Counted from the stretch's first letter, positions 1 to 7,938 are shown. The stretch: DNA of 16,414 bases from Thermoplasmatales archaeon UBA509 (GCA_002498845.1 DAJC01000043.1:5113-21526); one strand, 5' to 3'. Notes: generated by a model from the sequence alone, not told the origin. A program made the numbers and translations.

Positions 1-25
1 GCAAGCCAGTATCAGTGGTGTCCAT
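1..25 (-). CDS. possible start of a downstream gene, truncated by window edge
   Basis: On the minus strand an ATG at position 25 opens a frame (Met-Asp-Thr-Thr-Asp-Thr-Gly-Leu) that runs off the window. It lies 24 bases after the stop codon of the cyclase-family gene and would continue the same transcriptional direction. No Shine-Dalgarno motif is visible before it, and eight codons are too few to judge coding character. It could equally be chance. Confidence 0.2.
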
Positions 26-49
26 GATGAAGTAATTTGAGAAAGGAGC

Positions 50-640
50 TTACTTCAGGACTGCCCTGCAGGGGGCGCCATCCGTGTCTATCCTTATAGG
101 CAGGCACATGAGTTCGTATCTGCCTGGCTTCACGTCCTTCAGCATCAGTCCCTCTATTATGGCAATTCCTTTCTCCAGCAGTATCTTGTGAACTTTCATT
201 CCCTTTGTTCCAAACTGCTCAATGGACAGGTAATCAATACCTACCGTTTCCACTCCAAGATCAACAAGCCTTTTTCCTGCACTCTCTGAAATGTAGCAGA
301 AATCCTCATGGAAACTGTCATAAAGGCCCGAATTCTTTGTCTTGAACAGCACTCTCTTCTCCACGGTGCCTGGAATATCCTGAGCATTGATGGCATTACC
401 GTTAACTTCCACGACGGTTGCAGGACCGTTGAGGTGTTCCAGGGGTATGGATGACATGGTTCCTCCATTGGGCAGAGCGTGGAACGGCGCATCTATATGT
501 GTGCCGGAATGGGTTTCCATTATGACCCTGGTGATGTGCACTCCATTCTTCTCATGGGTCATGTAGTCGTAATGCTCGTACCTTGCATCTCCGGGATACG
601 TGATCAGGTTCCAATCCAGTGGCAATGATATATCGATCAT
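50..640 (-). CDS. cyclase / arylformamidase-like (KynB family) metal-dependent hydrolase
   Basis: A 196-residue protein of the cyclase family that includes kynurenine formamidase KynB; its length fits single-domain members. The metal-binding signature HSGTHIDAPFH is at residues 44-54, with H44, H48, D50 and H54 as the expected zinc/manganese ligands. A later EGL (Glu163) corresponds to the conserved glutamate of the family. Family members hydrolyse N-formylkynurenine or open/close related amide and ester rings; the substrate here cannot be told. No other tryptophan-degradation gene is in the window, so a kynurenine role is not supported by context. The ATG at 640 is six bases after the Nob1 stop, so the two are probably co-transcribed. 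Only a weak GTGAT precedes the start. A soluble cytoplasmic enzyme, with no signal peptide or membrane segment. Confidence 0.85.
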   Translation of the reverse strand: MIDISLPLDWNLITYPGDARYEHYDYMTHEKNGVHITRVIMETHSGTHIDAPFHALPNGGTMSSIPLEHLNGPATVVEVNGNAINAQDIPGTVEKRVLFKTKNSGLYDSFHEDFCYISESAGKRLVDLGVETVGIDYLSIEQFGTKGMKVHKILLEKGIAIIEGLMLKDVKPGRYELMCLPIRIDTDGAPCRAVLK

Positions 641-646
641 GAATCA

Positions 647-1153
647 CTATTGGCGCTTTTTATAAGACCTTACCGCCCTCTTTGTCTGGTGACCGCAAAC
701 AGGGCATATCTCCACGTGCTGCCGGAACGTCTTTCCACATCCCGTGCAGCGGTACTGCCACTTTATATCCCTGTCAATGGGCTTCAGATCGGCTCCCATG
801 AACTCTATTCCAAGCCTGCTGGCCACATTCTGCATGGCATAGTCATCTGTAACAAGGATGCCATTAAGTTCAAGGCAGAGGGCAATCAAGTCCAGGTCAG
901 TGCTGCTGAGTTCGTGCAGATCACCGGTTGCTTTAGCGGCTTCTTTTGCGGCATACAGACTTTCCTTTCCGGGGGCCAGTATGTCCATCATGTCGCTGCT
1001 GAAATCAGTGTATCTGGCAATCTTTCCCAGCCTTATTTCATCCAGCACAGATGGAGTTGTGACTATGTTTCCATTCATAAGGCTCACCCTGCGTGAAAGA
1101 ATGGCAGATGTGTCAAGAATCAGTTTCTTTTCATGGATTTTGTCGTCATTCAT
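647..1153 (-). CDS. nob1: rRNA maturation endonuclease Nob1 (PIN domain plus zinc ribbon)
   Basis: Nob1 cleaves the 3' end of 16S/18S rRNA precursors in the small ribosomal subunit. This 168-residue protein has both expected parts. The PIN nuclease domain begins LILDTSAIL (D14), continues with a conserved Glu in SVLDEI (E39), and has the acidic cluster STDLDLI (D86, D88) and VTDDY (D103). The C-terminal zinc ribbon has two CxxC pairs (C136/C139 and C150/C153) followed by a basic tail. I chose the ATG at 1153; the frame stays open upstream to a GTG at 1198, but those 15 extra residues precede the conserved PIN start and look like leader. A weak AAGG lies five bases before the ATG. It sits 69 bases after the S53 peptidase gene and immediately before the cyclase-family gene. 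Function rests on domain architecture, which is characteristic. Confidence 0.9.
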   Translation of the reverse strand: MNDDKIHEKKLILDTSAILSRRVSLMNGNIVTTPSVLDEIRLGKIARYTDFSSDMMDILAPGKESLYAAKEAAKATGDLHELSSTDLDLIALCLELNGILVTDDYAMQNVASRLGIEFMGADLKPIDRDIKWQYRCTGCGKTFRQHVEICPVCGHQTKRAVRSYKKRQ

Positions 1154-1222
1154 TGCGGCCTTCTGATCCCTTATCCCTGTGGGGAATATGAACAGCACGG
1201 AATGTCCCCAAAGGTACAGGAA

Positions 1223-4156
1223 TCAGTGTTTCCTCCTTATGAGGGACACACCACTTACCAGAAGAACTATTCCGAAGAACAGAAGCACAAGGTAAAGAAC
1301 CTCAGTCTGGAAAAATGATTTCGGTGGCTGGTAGCTGATGACAACACTCTGGTTGCTTCCTGATACGTTCACGTATCCTGAAGATGGACCGTTTGGAGTT
1401 GTGCTGCCACGCACATCATACCTGTAGGTGCCGTTTGGCACCTCGAAAGTTACCGTCTGGCCGGTGGTCATGTTTGTAAGCCCGTGGAAGGAAATTCCCC
1501 ATAATGTCCCGGAAGAGAGGCCAGTTTCCCTGAATGTCACAAAATAACCATAGCTGTAGTTCACGTATACAGTCTGATTCTGGCCGTTGGTGTTCAGTGA
1601 CACCACAGATATATTAGGGGCATCGTAGCCGGATGGGAACATGTAGAATGTGTACTGCCCTCCATACAGGTAGAAGGTTATATTGTCCGTTGTTCCAGAT
1701 AGTGTCTGGTTTGAAGTGCTGTTCTGGGCCATCACACTCCATTCCTGGTTGGCAGGGAGGCCACTCTCTATAAAGGAAACATTGAACTGCCCATGCCGGA
1801 ATTTCATGGAGATGTCAAGGGTCTTGCCATTAACGGTGAAGTTACCGGACTGGCCGTAATAATTCGGATCAGCGGGCATTCCGGTATAATTATATGACCC
1901 GTTTGGAAAATACAGTGCTGCACTATAACCTGAATACTGGCGACTGTAATTCCACGCATTAAGTTCCCATGTATCATTTGCTGGAAGCCCCGACTGTGTG
2001 AAATTCACCACATATCCATATTTGAAGATAATGTGAACTGTTACGTTTCTGCCAGTGATATTTATTGACGACTGCGGGGGAACCCCCACCATGCTTCCAA
2101 CATGAGGTATCTCGTACTGGAATGTCCCGTTGGGGAGGCTCAAATTGACGTACCTGCTGTCAGCGCCTGAAAGAAACGATCTGCCCACAATGCTTACAGA
2201 CCAGCCTGTACCTGCTTTGAGACCTGTCTCAACAAAGGATACGTTATATCTTTTGATGTTGCTGTCCTGTATGAAGTTGTATGCATTTATTGAACCCCAG
2301 CCAGTGACAAGATTGTAGCCCGGTGTTACATTGTACAGGCTGTTTCTGCCGTATGACACATTGTAGAACGGCGATCGGGTCAGCCGGGACTCCTTCAGGA
2401 ATGCTGGATCGTACTGACCGGTTCCAAGTTTGTATATCAGGGGATCAACGAATCCCAATGGAGCCTCTGCACTGGCGTTGAGGTATGCATCCATTGTTGC
2501 GATAATTCCGGCTTCAACGGGCGATGAAACGCTTGTTCCTGAGACCACGAACAGACCGCTTGCCGTGGTGTTGGAATAATAAATAAGCGTATTGTTGGCA
2601 AGGGCTGCAATGTCAGGCACTCCTCTCCCAGCTCCCTTCAGCACAGTATTGGCGGACGAATTGGTCTGCCAGGATGGCTCATGGTATACGGTACTTATTC
2701 CTCCGGTTGAGCCAACGGTATTGCCTGGAGAAGGCATATACCACGCGCCCTGTTCCTGGACTTTCAGCGTTGTGGTGTTTACTGTAACGTTTGTGCCTCC
2801 CACTGCCGTTACTCCGAAGGTATTGTATCCTATGGATGAAGGGAACTGCACCATGTCCGGCGGGCCGGCATATTTGGGGCTGCTTGTATTATCTGCCGAA
2901 TCTCCGCTGCTGGCCAGAACTGTTATGCCTCGAGCCTGAGCCTCCTGCAGATATGTGTTCCATGTGGAATCAGTCCCGTCTGACCCACCCCAGGAATTGG
3001 ATATGACCGTGAGGTTCTGAAAATTCAGCGCAGTGGCAAAGGCCTGCGTCAGATCTGTTGTGCTTGCCTGAGGGCCGTATATGTTGTATATCTGGGCTCC
3101 AGGTGCAAGGCTTCCAGCCATCTCAAGATCAAGAGTGTTCTCGATTGTCGCTCCTGAGGTGTCCTTCTCTGCTGAAACACCTGGTGCAGGGGCGCCGTCT
3201 ATTGGCACCCCAGTCACCGTTGGGAATGGCTCAGAATACGTTCCGTTGGGATACTTAGGATATGAATCCTGAAAGTATTTTGTTATATCAGATGGATTGA
3301 AGGGGGCTGTATAAGTTGTGATCCCTTTGCTGTTTGTATAGTTGCCTGACCATAAAAGGGTGGCTATGACCTCACCTCTGTCATAATGGCTGCCGAATAA
3401 CTGGGTTTCGTTGTAAGCCACCTGCATGTAAGTACCGTAGAGCGCTTCGGCACCGTTGCTGAGATACCCAACCTTAGGATATCCCCCTGCGGTGTCTGTT
3501 CTGACAGTCTCAAGCTGTTTCAGCTCACCTTCCACATTCAGGCTGAAGGAAAGCTGCGGGGATGTGCCAAGGCCCACTATGTCATAAACCTGAGACGACA
3601 GCCACTTTGGAAGCTCTGGGCTGGACGAGGGCCCCGTAACCATGGAACCGTTCTCAGATGCGCCCACCAGGTTTGTATGGAATGCATTGCTTATGGCCTG
3701 GCTGCTTCCTGACATTGCGATGGTGTTCCTGCCCTGGAATGTTGTTATGTTCACCATGCCGGCAGACCTGAAGTAGGCAACTGCCCTGTCGTATTCAGCT
3801 GCAGATGGTGAGAAATTGGCGTAAAACTGATCCGCAGTCATGTAATGGCGATATTGAGGGCTGGAAGGATCAGAAAGATTGTGAAGGAAAGACTGCAGCC
3901 TGCTCTCATTGCTGTAGTTCAGGATCACCACTATCTGCTCCTTTCCCGTGTATGGCGAGGATCCATTCACAACCTTGCCCAGGAACGGGACATTTACGAG
4001 TGCCTGAAGTGAGTCGGAAACATGGGAAAAAGCAGGCAAAGGCGATGCAGAAACGGTATCATGCTGCTGGAAAGCAGAGTTGACCATGAGAAAAGCCATG
4101 GCAACAGCCAATACTGTTACCGCTATCCTGGTTGACCTGCTTCCATTCATGAGCAT
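1223..4156 (-). CDS. secreted S53 (sedolisin/kumamolisin-type) serine-carboxyl peptidase with C-terminal repeats and membrane anchor
   Basis: A 977-residue extracytoplasmic acid protease. Residues 1-30 form a signal peptide (basic start, then a hydrophobic run to about 27). Residues about 55-190 are the pro-kumamolisin activation domain, with SPQYRHYMTADQF and FSPS. The peptidase domain (about 230-630) carries the catalytic Glu339 and Asp343 (four apart, as in kumamolisin), the oxyanion Asp419 in ASSGDS, and the nucleophile Ser542 in SGTSVSSP. Residues 637-945 hold four related repeats of about 77 residues, each starting with a pattern like V-x-F-x-x-x-G-L and a Trp shortly after. A final hydrophobic helix (about 948-970) followed by RRKH should anchor the protein outside the cell. 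NxS/T sequons are abundant. Both expected Asp calcium ligands near residues 599-615 are Asn. It starts at an ATG (4156, or 4150), 51 bases after the adenylate-forming gene; no clear TATA box precedes it. Likely digests external peptides at low pH. Confidence 0.92.
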   Translation of the reverse strand: MLMNGSRSTRIAVTVLAVAMAFLMVNSAFQQHDTVSASPLPAFSHVSDSLQALVNVPFLGKVVNGSSPYTGKEQIVVILNYSNESRLQSFLHNLSDPSSPQYRHYMTADQFYANFSPSAAEYDRAVAYFRSAGMVNITTFQGRNTIAMSGSSQAISNAFHTNLVGASENGSMVTGPSSSPELPKWLSSQVYDIVGLGTSPQLSFSLNVEGELKQLETVRTDTAGGYPKVGYLSNGAEALYGTYMQVAYNETQLFGSHYDRGEVIATLLWSGNYTNSKGITTYTAPFNPSDITKYFQDSYPKYPNGTYSEPFPTVTGVPIDGAPAPGVSAEKDTSGATIENTLDLEMAGSLAPGAQIYNIYGPQASTTDLTQAFATALNFQNLTVISNSWGGSDGTDSTWNTYLQEAQARGITVLASSGDSADNTSSPKYAGPPDMVQFPSSIGYNTFGVTAVGGTNVTVNTTTLKVQEQGAWYMPSPGNTVGSTGGISTVYHEPSWQTNSSANTVLKGAGRGVPDIAALANNTLIYYSNTTASGLFVVSGTSVSSPVEAGIIATMDAYLNASAEAPLGFVDPLIYKLGTGQYDPAFLKESRLTRSPFYNVSYGRNSLYNVTPGYNLVTGWGSINAYNFIQDSNIKRYNVSFVETGLKAGTGWSVSIVGRSFLSGADSRYVNLSLPNGTFQYEIPHVGSMVGVPPQSSINITGRNVTVHIIFKYGYVVNFTQSGLPANDTWELNAWNYSRQYSGYSAALYFPNGSYNYTGMPADPNYYGQSGNFTVNGKTLDISMKFRHGQFNVSFIESGLPANQEWSVMAQNSTSNQTLSGTTDNITFYLYGGQYTFYMFPSGYDAPNISVVSLNTNGQNQTVYVNYSYGYFVTFRETGLSSGTLWGISFHGLTNMTTGQTVTFEVPNGTYRYDVRGSTTPNGPSSGYVNVSGSNQSVVISYQPPKSFFQTEVLYLVLLFFGIVLLVSGVSLIRRKH

Positions 4157-4207
4157 GGTTAGGAAACCTTGTAGAAAAACTTTTCAGGGATTTTTTCATG
4201 ATTTCTT

Positions 4208-5848
4208 CTATTTCTTCAAGGTCTGTTCCTCTATGAGTATCCTCTTCAGTGTTCTTCCGCTTATGCTCTTTGGCATGGAATCTCTGAGGTAGAACTCTGC
4301 TGGAACCTTCTCCTTTGAAAGCCTGCTTTCGCACGCTTCCCTGAGTCTGTCTATTGAAACATCTTTTCCACTGGCAGGTACCACCACAGCAACTATTTTC
4401 TGGTCTCCCTGCCCCGTGTCCAGGCCGATAACCGCGGCCTCAGATACTCCTTCGACCTGAGAAAGGAATTTCTCAATTTCTCCCGGACTGACGATGACAT
4501 CCCTTGATATGAGAAATTCCCTGTGATAATCCGTTACGTAAAGGTAACCGTCCTCGTCTATCCTTGCCATGTCTCCTGTCTTCAGCATATTGCCGGAAAA
4601 ATTTCCTTCAGTGCCCTCTGCTGGAAAATATCCCCTGGTTATCTGATTGCCCCCAAGAAGGAGAAGGCCAACCTTGCCGTGTTCCAGGTCTTCCCCTGTG
4701 GCCTCATCCACTATTTTCTGTGTAACTCCCCTGAGAGGCCGACCCACACTTCCCTGCCTTATCTGGTTCCTGTCTGCGGGCTGCATGTGGGTGATGCCGG
4801 TCATCTCCGGCACATCGTAGTATTCAAGCACCGGGACCTTGAATTTCTCCTGGAACATTGATCTGATTCCATCGTTCATGAGATATGAGGGGCAGAGAGC
4901 TCCCTTGAGGCTCTTTGATCCCTGCAGCGGAACGTTCTCATCAGCCATTGAGTATATGTCGTTCGGCATTCCGCATACATAGTCGCAGTCAAAGAGGCTG
5001 CACAGCCTGGCCAATCTTTCATAATCATTCCTTTCGTACGCGCATATTACTGTTCCGCCCAGAACGGCAGGAAGCATTACTGATAACTGAAAGCCCGAAG
5101 GAGAGAAAACAGGTGTGGATGAAGCAATCCTGAATCTTCTCTTTGGTATCCTGAGATTCTCCCTCATGCCGGCTATGGAGTTCAGGAGGTTTGAACCGCT
5201 GTAAGTTATGCCCCTCAGATCGCCATCTATGGACGGAAAGACAAACATTACCGCCGGGTCTGCTTCCAGATCCACCTGCTCCTCCTCGCCTCTGGGCTCA
5301 AATATCATTTCACTGAACCATGCAGTGGTCACCCCTGTGGTGGCGAGCTTAACGGATTTGGCAATCTGCCCTGCCGTGACCGATACGGCTTTCTCAAACG
5401 GCAGGAATTCCTGCAGTCTTGTTAGTATAATTCCGGATATTCCGCTTTCCTGTTTCACCGTTATATCGGCGGTGTAGACTGCCACAAGCACCTTGATGCC
5501 TGTGAAATGTATGACATTCTCCATCTCCCATGTCGTCAGGAGGTGATCCATGGGAACTGCAACTGCGCCTATCTTCATTGCAGCAAAGAACGTCACCATG
5601 AACTGCGGAGACAGCGGCAGAGCAATCCCTATCCTGTCTCCTTTCTTCACTGAAAACTTCTTCCTGAGTGTTTCTGCCATGGAATCAGCCATTGAGAGCA
5701 GGCTGTGATATGTGACATGTTTTCCGTGGTAAATTATTATGGGAAAACTTGTGTTATGGGATTCAGCGTCGTGGAGGATGGAGTAAATTGAACGTATTCC
5801 GCCCAGCCAGCCTTCCTCACCAGTAACTGTGCTTTCCACCATTTCCAT
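4208..5848 (-). CDS. divergent acyl-CoA synthetase / AMP-forming ligase family protein
   Basis: A 546-residue member of the adenylate-forming (ANL) superfamily, with the usual length and order of domains: a large N-terminal domain to about residue 430 and a C-terminal lid. Recognisable motifs are the A7 TGD (424-426), the following DEDGYLYVTD, the A8-like region ending SPGEIE, and an A10-like tail PKSISGRTLKR. Several key positions depart from consensus. The A3 phosphate loop is FPSIDGDLRGI at 204-214 rather than TSGTTGxPKG; A5 is YYDVPE (Glu348 kept, Gly lost); A8 has Asp-Tyr-His-Arg instead of Asp-Arg-x-Lys; and the catalytic A10 lysine is Arg532. It may be a slow or altered ligase or a non-catalytic paralogue; the acyl substrate is unknown. 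It is divergently transcribed from the aminotransferase, and the S53 gene lies downstream. Starts at ATG 5848. Confidence 0.8.
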   Translation of the reverse strand: MEMVESTVTGEEGWLGGIRSIYSILHDAESHNTSFPIIIYHGKHVTYHSLLSMADSMAETLRKKFSVKKGDRIGIALPLSPQFMVTFFAAMKIGAVAVPMDHLLTTWEMENVIHFTGIKVLVAVYTADITVKQESGISGIILTRLQEFLPFEKAVSVTAGQIAKSVKLATTGVTTAWFSEMIFEPRGEEEQVDLEADPAVMFVFPSIDGDLRGITYSGSNLLNSIAGMRENLRIPKRRFRIASSTPVFSPSGFQLSVMLPAVLGGTVICAYERNDYERLARLCSLFDCDYVCGMPNDIYSMADENVPLQGSKSLKGALCPSYLMNDGIRSMFQEKFKVPVLEYYDVPEMTGITHMQPADRNQIRQGSVGRPLRGVTQKIVDEATGEDLEHGKVGLLLLGGNQITRGYFPAEGTEGNFSGNMLKTGDMARIDEDGYLYVTDYHREFLISRDVIVSPGEIEKFLSQVEGVSEAAVIGLDTGQGDQKIVAVVVPASGKDVSIDRLREACESRLSKEKVPAEFYLRDSMPKSISGRTLKRILIEEQTLKK

Positions 5849-5880
5849 GCACCATCAGGTAATGGAATAACGCATGGTCT

Positions 5881-5890
5881 CCATAAAATC
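5881..5890 (-). promoter_or_regulatory. possible TATA box for the adenylate-forming gene
   Basis: The minus strand reads GATTTTATGG here, about 36-42 bases before the ATG at 5848. This would give a leader of roughly ten bases. The match to the archaeal TATA consensus is modest. Confidence 0.3.
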
Positions 5891-5932
5891 TTTTCCGGTG
5901 TGACCCACGTCGGAAATGGATGGCGAATACAA

Positions 5933-5944
5933 GGGATTATAAAC
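5933..5944 (+). promoter_or_regulatory. TATA box for the branched-chain aminotransferase gene
   Basis: GGATTATAAAC (TTATAAAC at 5937-5944) is a good archaeal TATA box, with its centre about 31 bases before the ATG at 5972. Transcription should begin close to that ATG, giving a leaderless or near-leaderless mRNA. It also excludes the upstream in-frame GTG at 5900, which lies before the TATA box. Confidence 0.6.
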
Positions 5945-5971
5945 AATTTCTATCTGATCCACGTGAGAAAA

Positions 5972-6880
5972 ATGCCGGGAAAGGTTTGGCTAGACGGGAA
6001 AATTGTTGATTATGACAGCGCAAGGGTACCAATCCTGACGCATTCCCTGCAGTACGGTACCGGGATATTTGAGGGCATAAGGGCCTATGAGAATTCTGGA
6101 GTTGCTTCTATTTTCAGGCTCAGTGATCATGTAAAGAGGTTCCTAGACACGGCACGTGTTTACCACATGAATCTTGGCTTTTCTCCCAGTGATCTTGAGG
6201 AAGCCATCATTGAAGTTGTCAGGGCAAATGCCCTTAAGGCATGCTACATCCGTCCATTCGCGTACTATGCCAGCGATGATATATCGCTGTCAACTAAAGG
6301 GAAGAGGGTTAGCGTTGCCGTTGCTGCAGTTCCATTCGGGCAGTATTTCGGAGACAAATTGTCCCAGGGTGTGAAATGCCGCGTATCCTCATGGAGACGC
6401 ATAAATTCTGACATCCTTCCTGTCCAGGCCAAGGCCAGCGGAAACTACCTCAATTCCATCATAGCCTCCATGGATGTGGAAGGCACGGATTTTGATGAGG
6501 CCATACTGCTCACCTCAAGGGGCTATGTTGCTGAAGGGCCGGGGGAGAACATATTCATTGTGAGGAACGGACGTCTTCTCACGCCAGGTGTGGAATCCGA
6601 CATCCTGCTTGGCATCACAAGGAGTTCAGTCATTGAAATCGCCGGGAATCTGGGCATCAGGACTGAGGAGAGAGAGGTACACAGGGAAGAACTCTACACT
6701 GCGGACGAAGTATTCTTCTGCGGAACAGCCGCTGAGATCACGCCAGTTATAAATGTGGACGGCGTTCCTGTTGGCAACGGGAAAAAGGGCACCATAACCT
6801 CAAGGCTGCAGAAAACATACTTTGACGCTGTCACCGGCAGGCTTCCGGAATACAGAAGATGGCTTACTCCAGTCAGCTGA
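5972..6880 (+). CDS. ilvE: branched-chain amino acid aminotransferase (class IV, PLP)
   Basis: A 302-residue fold-type IV aminotransferase, the usual IlvE length. It transfers the amino group between glutamate and the keto-acids of Leu, Ile and Val in the cytoplasm. The N-terminus VWLDGKIVDYDSARVP and GIFEGIRAYE are typical. YIRPFAYY follows at 92-99. The PLP-binding lysine is Lys154 in QAKASGNYLNS. The cofactor-side motif AEGPGENIF at 187-195 includes the conserved Glu188, and GITRSS (214-219) and FFCGTAAEITPV (248-259) complete the active site. An upstream in-frame GTG at 5900 would add 24 residues, but the TATA box lies between it and the ATG at 5972, so the ATG is preferred. The gene stands alone on the plus strand, divergent from the adenylate-forming gene. 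Its last eight bases overlap the end of the convergent cupin gene. Related class IV enzymes such as D-amino acid aminotransferase lack this set of motifs. Confidence 0.92.
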   Translation: MPGKVWLDGKIVDYDSARVPILTHSLQYGTGIFEGIRAYENSGVASIFRLSDHVKRFLDTARVYHMNLGFSPSDLEEAIIEVVRANALKACYIRPFAYYASDDISLSTKGKRVSVAVAAVPFGQYFGDKLSQGVKCRVSSWRRINSDILPVQAKASGNYLNSIIASMDVEGTDFDEAILLTSRGYVAEGPGENIFIVRNGRLLTPGVESDILLGITRSSVIEIAGNLGIRTEEREVHREELYTADEVFFCGTAAEITPVINVDGVPVGNGKKGTITSRLQKTYFDAVTGRLPEYRRWLTPVS

Positions 6881-7232
6881 CACCTGTTTCAGGCATCTTT
6901 GTGTCGCTTCTGCAGAGCAGGGCACATACTATGACGGTGGCTCCTGATCTTCCAGCCACCAGGGAGTGCTTGACCATAACTGGAAAAGAGTGAAAATCCC
7001 CCTTCTTCATGGTCTTCCTTCCACCATCAATCTCTGTTTCGATGGTGCCTTCCACAACATATACCCACTCAAACCTGTCCCTGTGATAATGCATTGGATA
7101 AACGGCGCCTGGCTTGAACTTCAGGAACTTGATCATGCCGCTGCCCATGGAGTTTACCACGCTCTGTAAAATTCCCAGCTTGCCGTCAGAGACTTCATCC
7201 CATTTGATATCCGCCAGAGAGATTCTCTCCAT
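6873..7232 (-). CDS. single-domain cupin protein
   Basis: A 119-residue small beta-barrel protein. Cupin motif 1 is seen as GAVYPMHYHRDRFEWVYVVEG (residues 42-62), with metal ligands H48, H50 and E55. Motif 2 is GDFHSFPVMVKH, with H89 as the fourth ligand. All four canonical ligands are present, so it probably binds a divalent metal. Single-domain cupins of this size include dioxygenases, isomerases and sugar- or ligand-binding proteins, and nothing here identifies the substrate. It is cytoplasmic, with no signal peptide. The ATG at 7232 is preceded by a TATA box about 29 bases upstream, so it is probably transcribed alone as a leaderless mRNA. Its 3' end overlaps ilvE convergently by eight bases, so the two transcripts overlap in antisense. 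Confidence 0.85.
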   Translation of the reverse strand: MERISLADIKWDEVSDGKLGILQSVVNSMGSGMIKFLKFKPGAVYPMHYHRDRFEWVYVVEGTIETEIDGGRKTMKKGDFHSFPVMVKHSLVAGRSGATVIVCALLCRSDTKMPETGVS

Positions 7233-7255
7233 TTCGCTACACCATATACTTCAGG

Positions 7256-7267
7256 GTTAATATAGAT
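7256..7267 (-). promoter_or_regulatory. TATA box for the cupin gene
   Basis: The minus strand reads ATCTATATTAAC, with TATATTAA centred about 29 bases before the ATG at 7232. That spacing predicts leaderless transcription. Confidence 0.5.
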
Positions 7268-7308
7268 TATCCGGGGAAACCAGCTTACCAGAATGTAATC
7301 ATTGTAAT

Positions 7309-7923
7309 TCAGTAGCTTTCATCCAGGGGGAGTGATTCGGCGACCCACCTCTGCATGCCGCCAAGGACATTTGCAACTTTGAAGCCGTTATCTGCAAGAT
7401 ATACAGATACCACCTCGCTCCTGTTTCCGTGGGCGCATATTACAGCGTATTTCCTGTCCTTCTGAAGATCGCCAAGTTTCTCCGGCACCTCATTCATGGG
7501 TATCTTCAGGCTGTTGCTTATTGTGCCCATATTCCACTCGAATGGCTCCCTTACATCAAGGATTACATATTCATCCAGTCTGGAACTCAGGTCTTCTGGA
7601 GTGATCTCCTCAACCGATGCCACAGAAAGTCCGGATGATTTCCAGCTCTCCAGCCCATCCTGCATGACATGAACAACCTTAAGGCCAACAGAAGTAAGCT
7701 CCTGCGCACCCCGGGAACCTGTCTCTGCATTTGGAGCAACCAGCACAATATCAGGTGACTGGCCGTTCAGCCAGTTCCTGATTGCCCTTGCCCATGAGTA
7801 CGGGCTGAAGGGAACGCTCACGGATCCTGGAATATGGGATGCCATGTAATCGCTGCTGCCCCTAGCATCAATGATTAGTATCTTACCTTCCTGCACTTTT
7901 TCCTGAATTTCATTCAGTTGCAT
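7309..7923 (-). CDS. tandem rhodanese-domain protein (second domain active-type)
   Basis: A 204-residue protein with two rhodanese folds, as in thiosulfate sulfurtransferases, which move sulfane sulfur from a donor onto an active-site cysteine and on to an acceptor. Domain 1 (about 1-97) has ILIIDARGSSDYMASHIPGSVSVP and ends with the usual GLESWKSSG, but its active-site loop VAPNAETGSRG has no cysteine, so it should be non-catalytic. Domain 2 (about 105-204) has VILDVREPFEW, the active loop CAHGNRS with Cys163, and the ending VLGGMQRWV. This layout (inactive first, active second) is the classic one for tandem rhodaneses, though the protein is shorter than the ~280 residues of mitochondrial-type enzymes. 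Cytoplasmic. The ATG at 7923 lies about 21 bases after a TATA-like element. The physiological donor and acceptor are unknown. Confidence 0.87.
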   Translation of the reverse strand: MQLNEIQEKVQEGKILIIDARGSSDYMASHIPGSVSVPFSPYSWARAIRNWLNGQSPDIVLVAPNAETGSRGAQELTSVGLKVVHVMQDGLESWKSSGLSVASVEEITPEDLSSRLDEYVILDVREPFEWNMGTISNSLKIPMNEVPEKLGDLQKDRKYAVICAHGNRSEVVSVYLADNGFKVANVLGGMQRWVAESLPLDESY

Positions 7924-7938
7924 TTACTGTCAGATGAC

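Noticed and set aside
650..1166. Overlapping plus-strand open frames (up to 148 residues) opposite Nob1
   Set aside because: They lie antisense to a gene with clear PIN and zinc-ribbon motifs and show no recognisable motifs of their own.
4059..4334. 91-residue minus-strand frame bridging the adenylate-forming gene and the protease gene
   Set aside because: Out of frame with two convincing genes, overlapping the signal peptide coding region, and of low-complexity charged composition without motifs.
5900..5971. GTG start 24 codons upstream of the ilvE ATG
   Set aside because: The extension lies before the TATA box and its residues do not match the conserved IlvE N-terminus, which begins right after the ATG at 5972.
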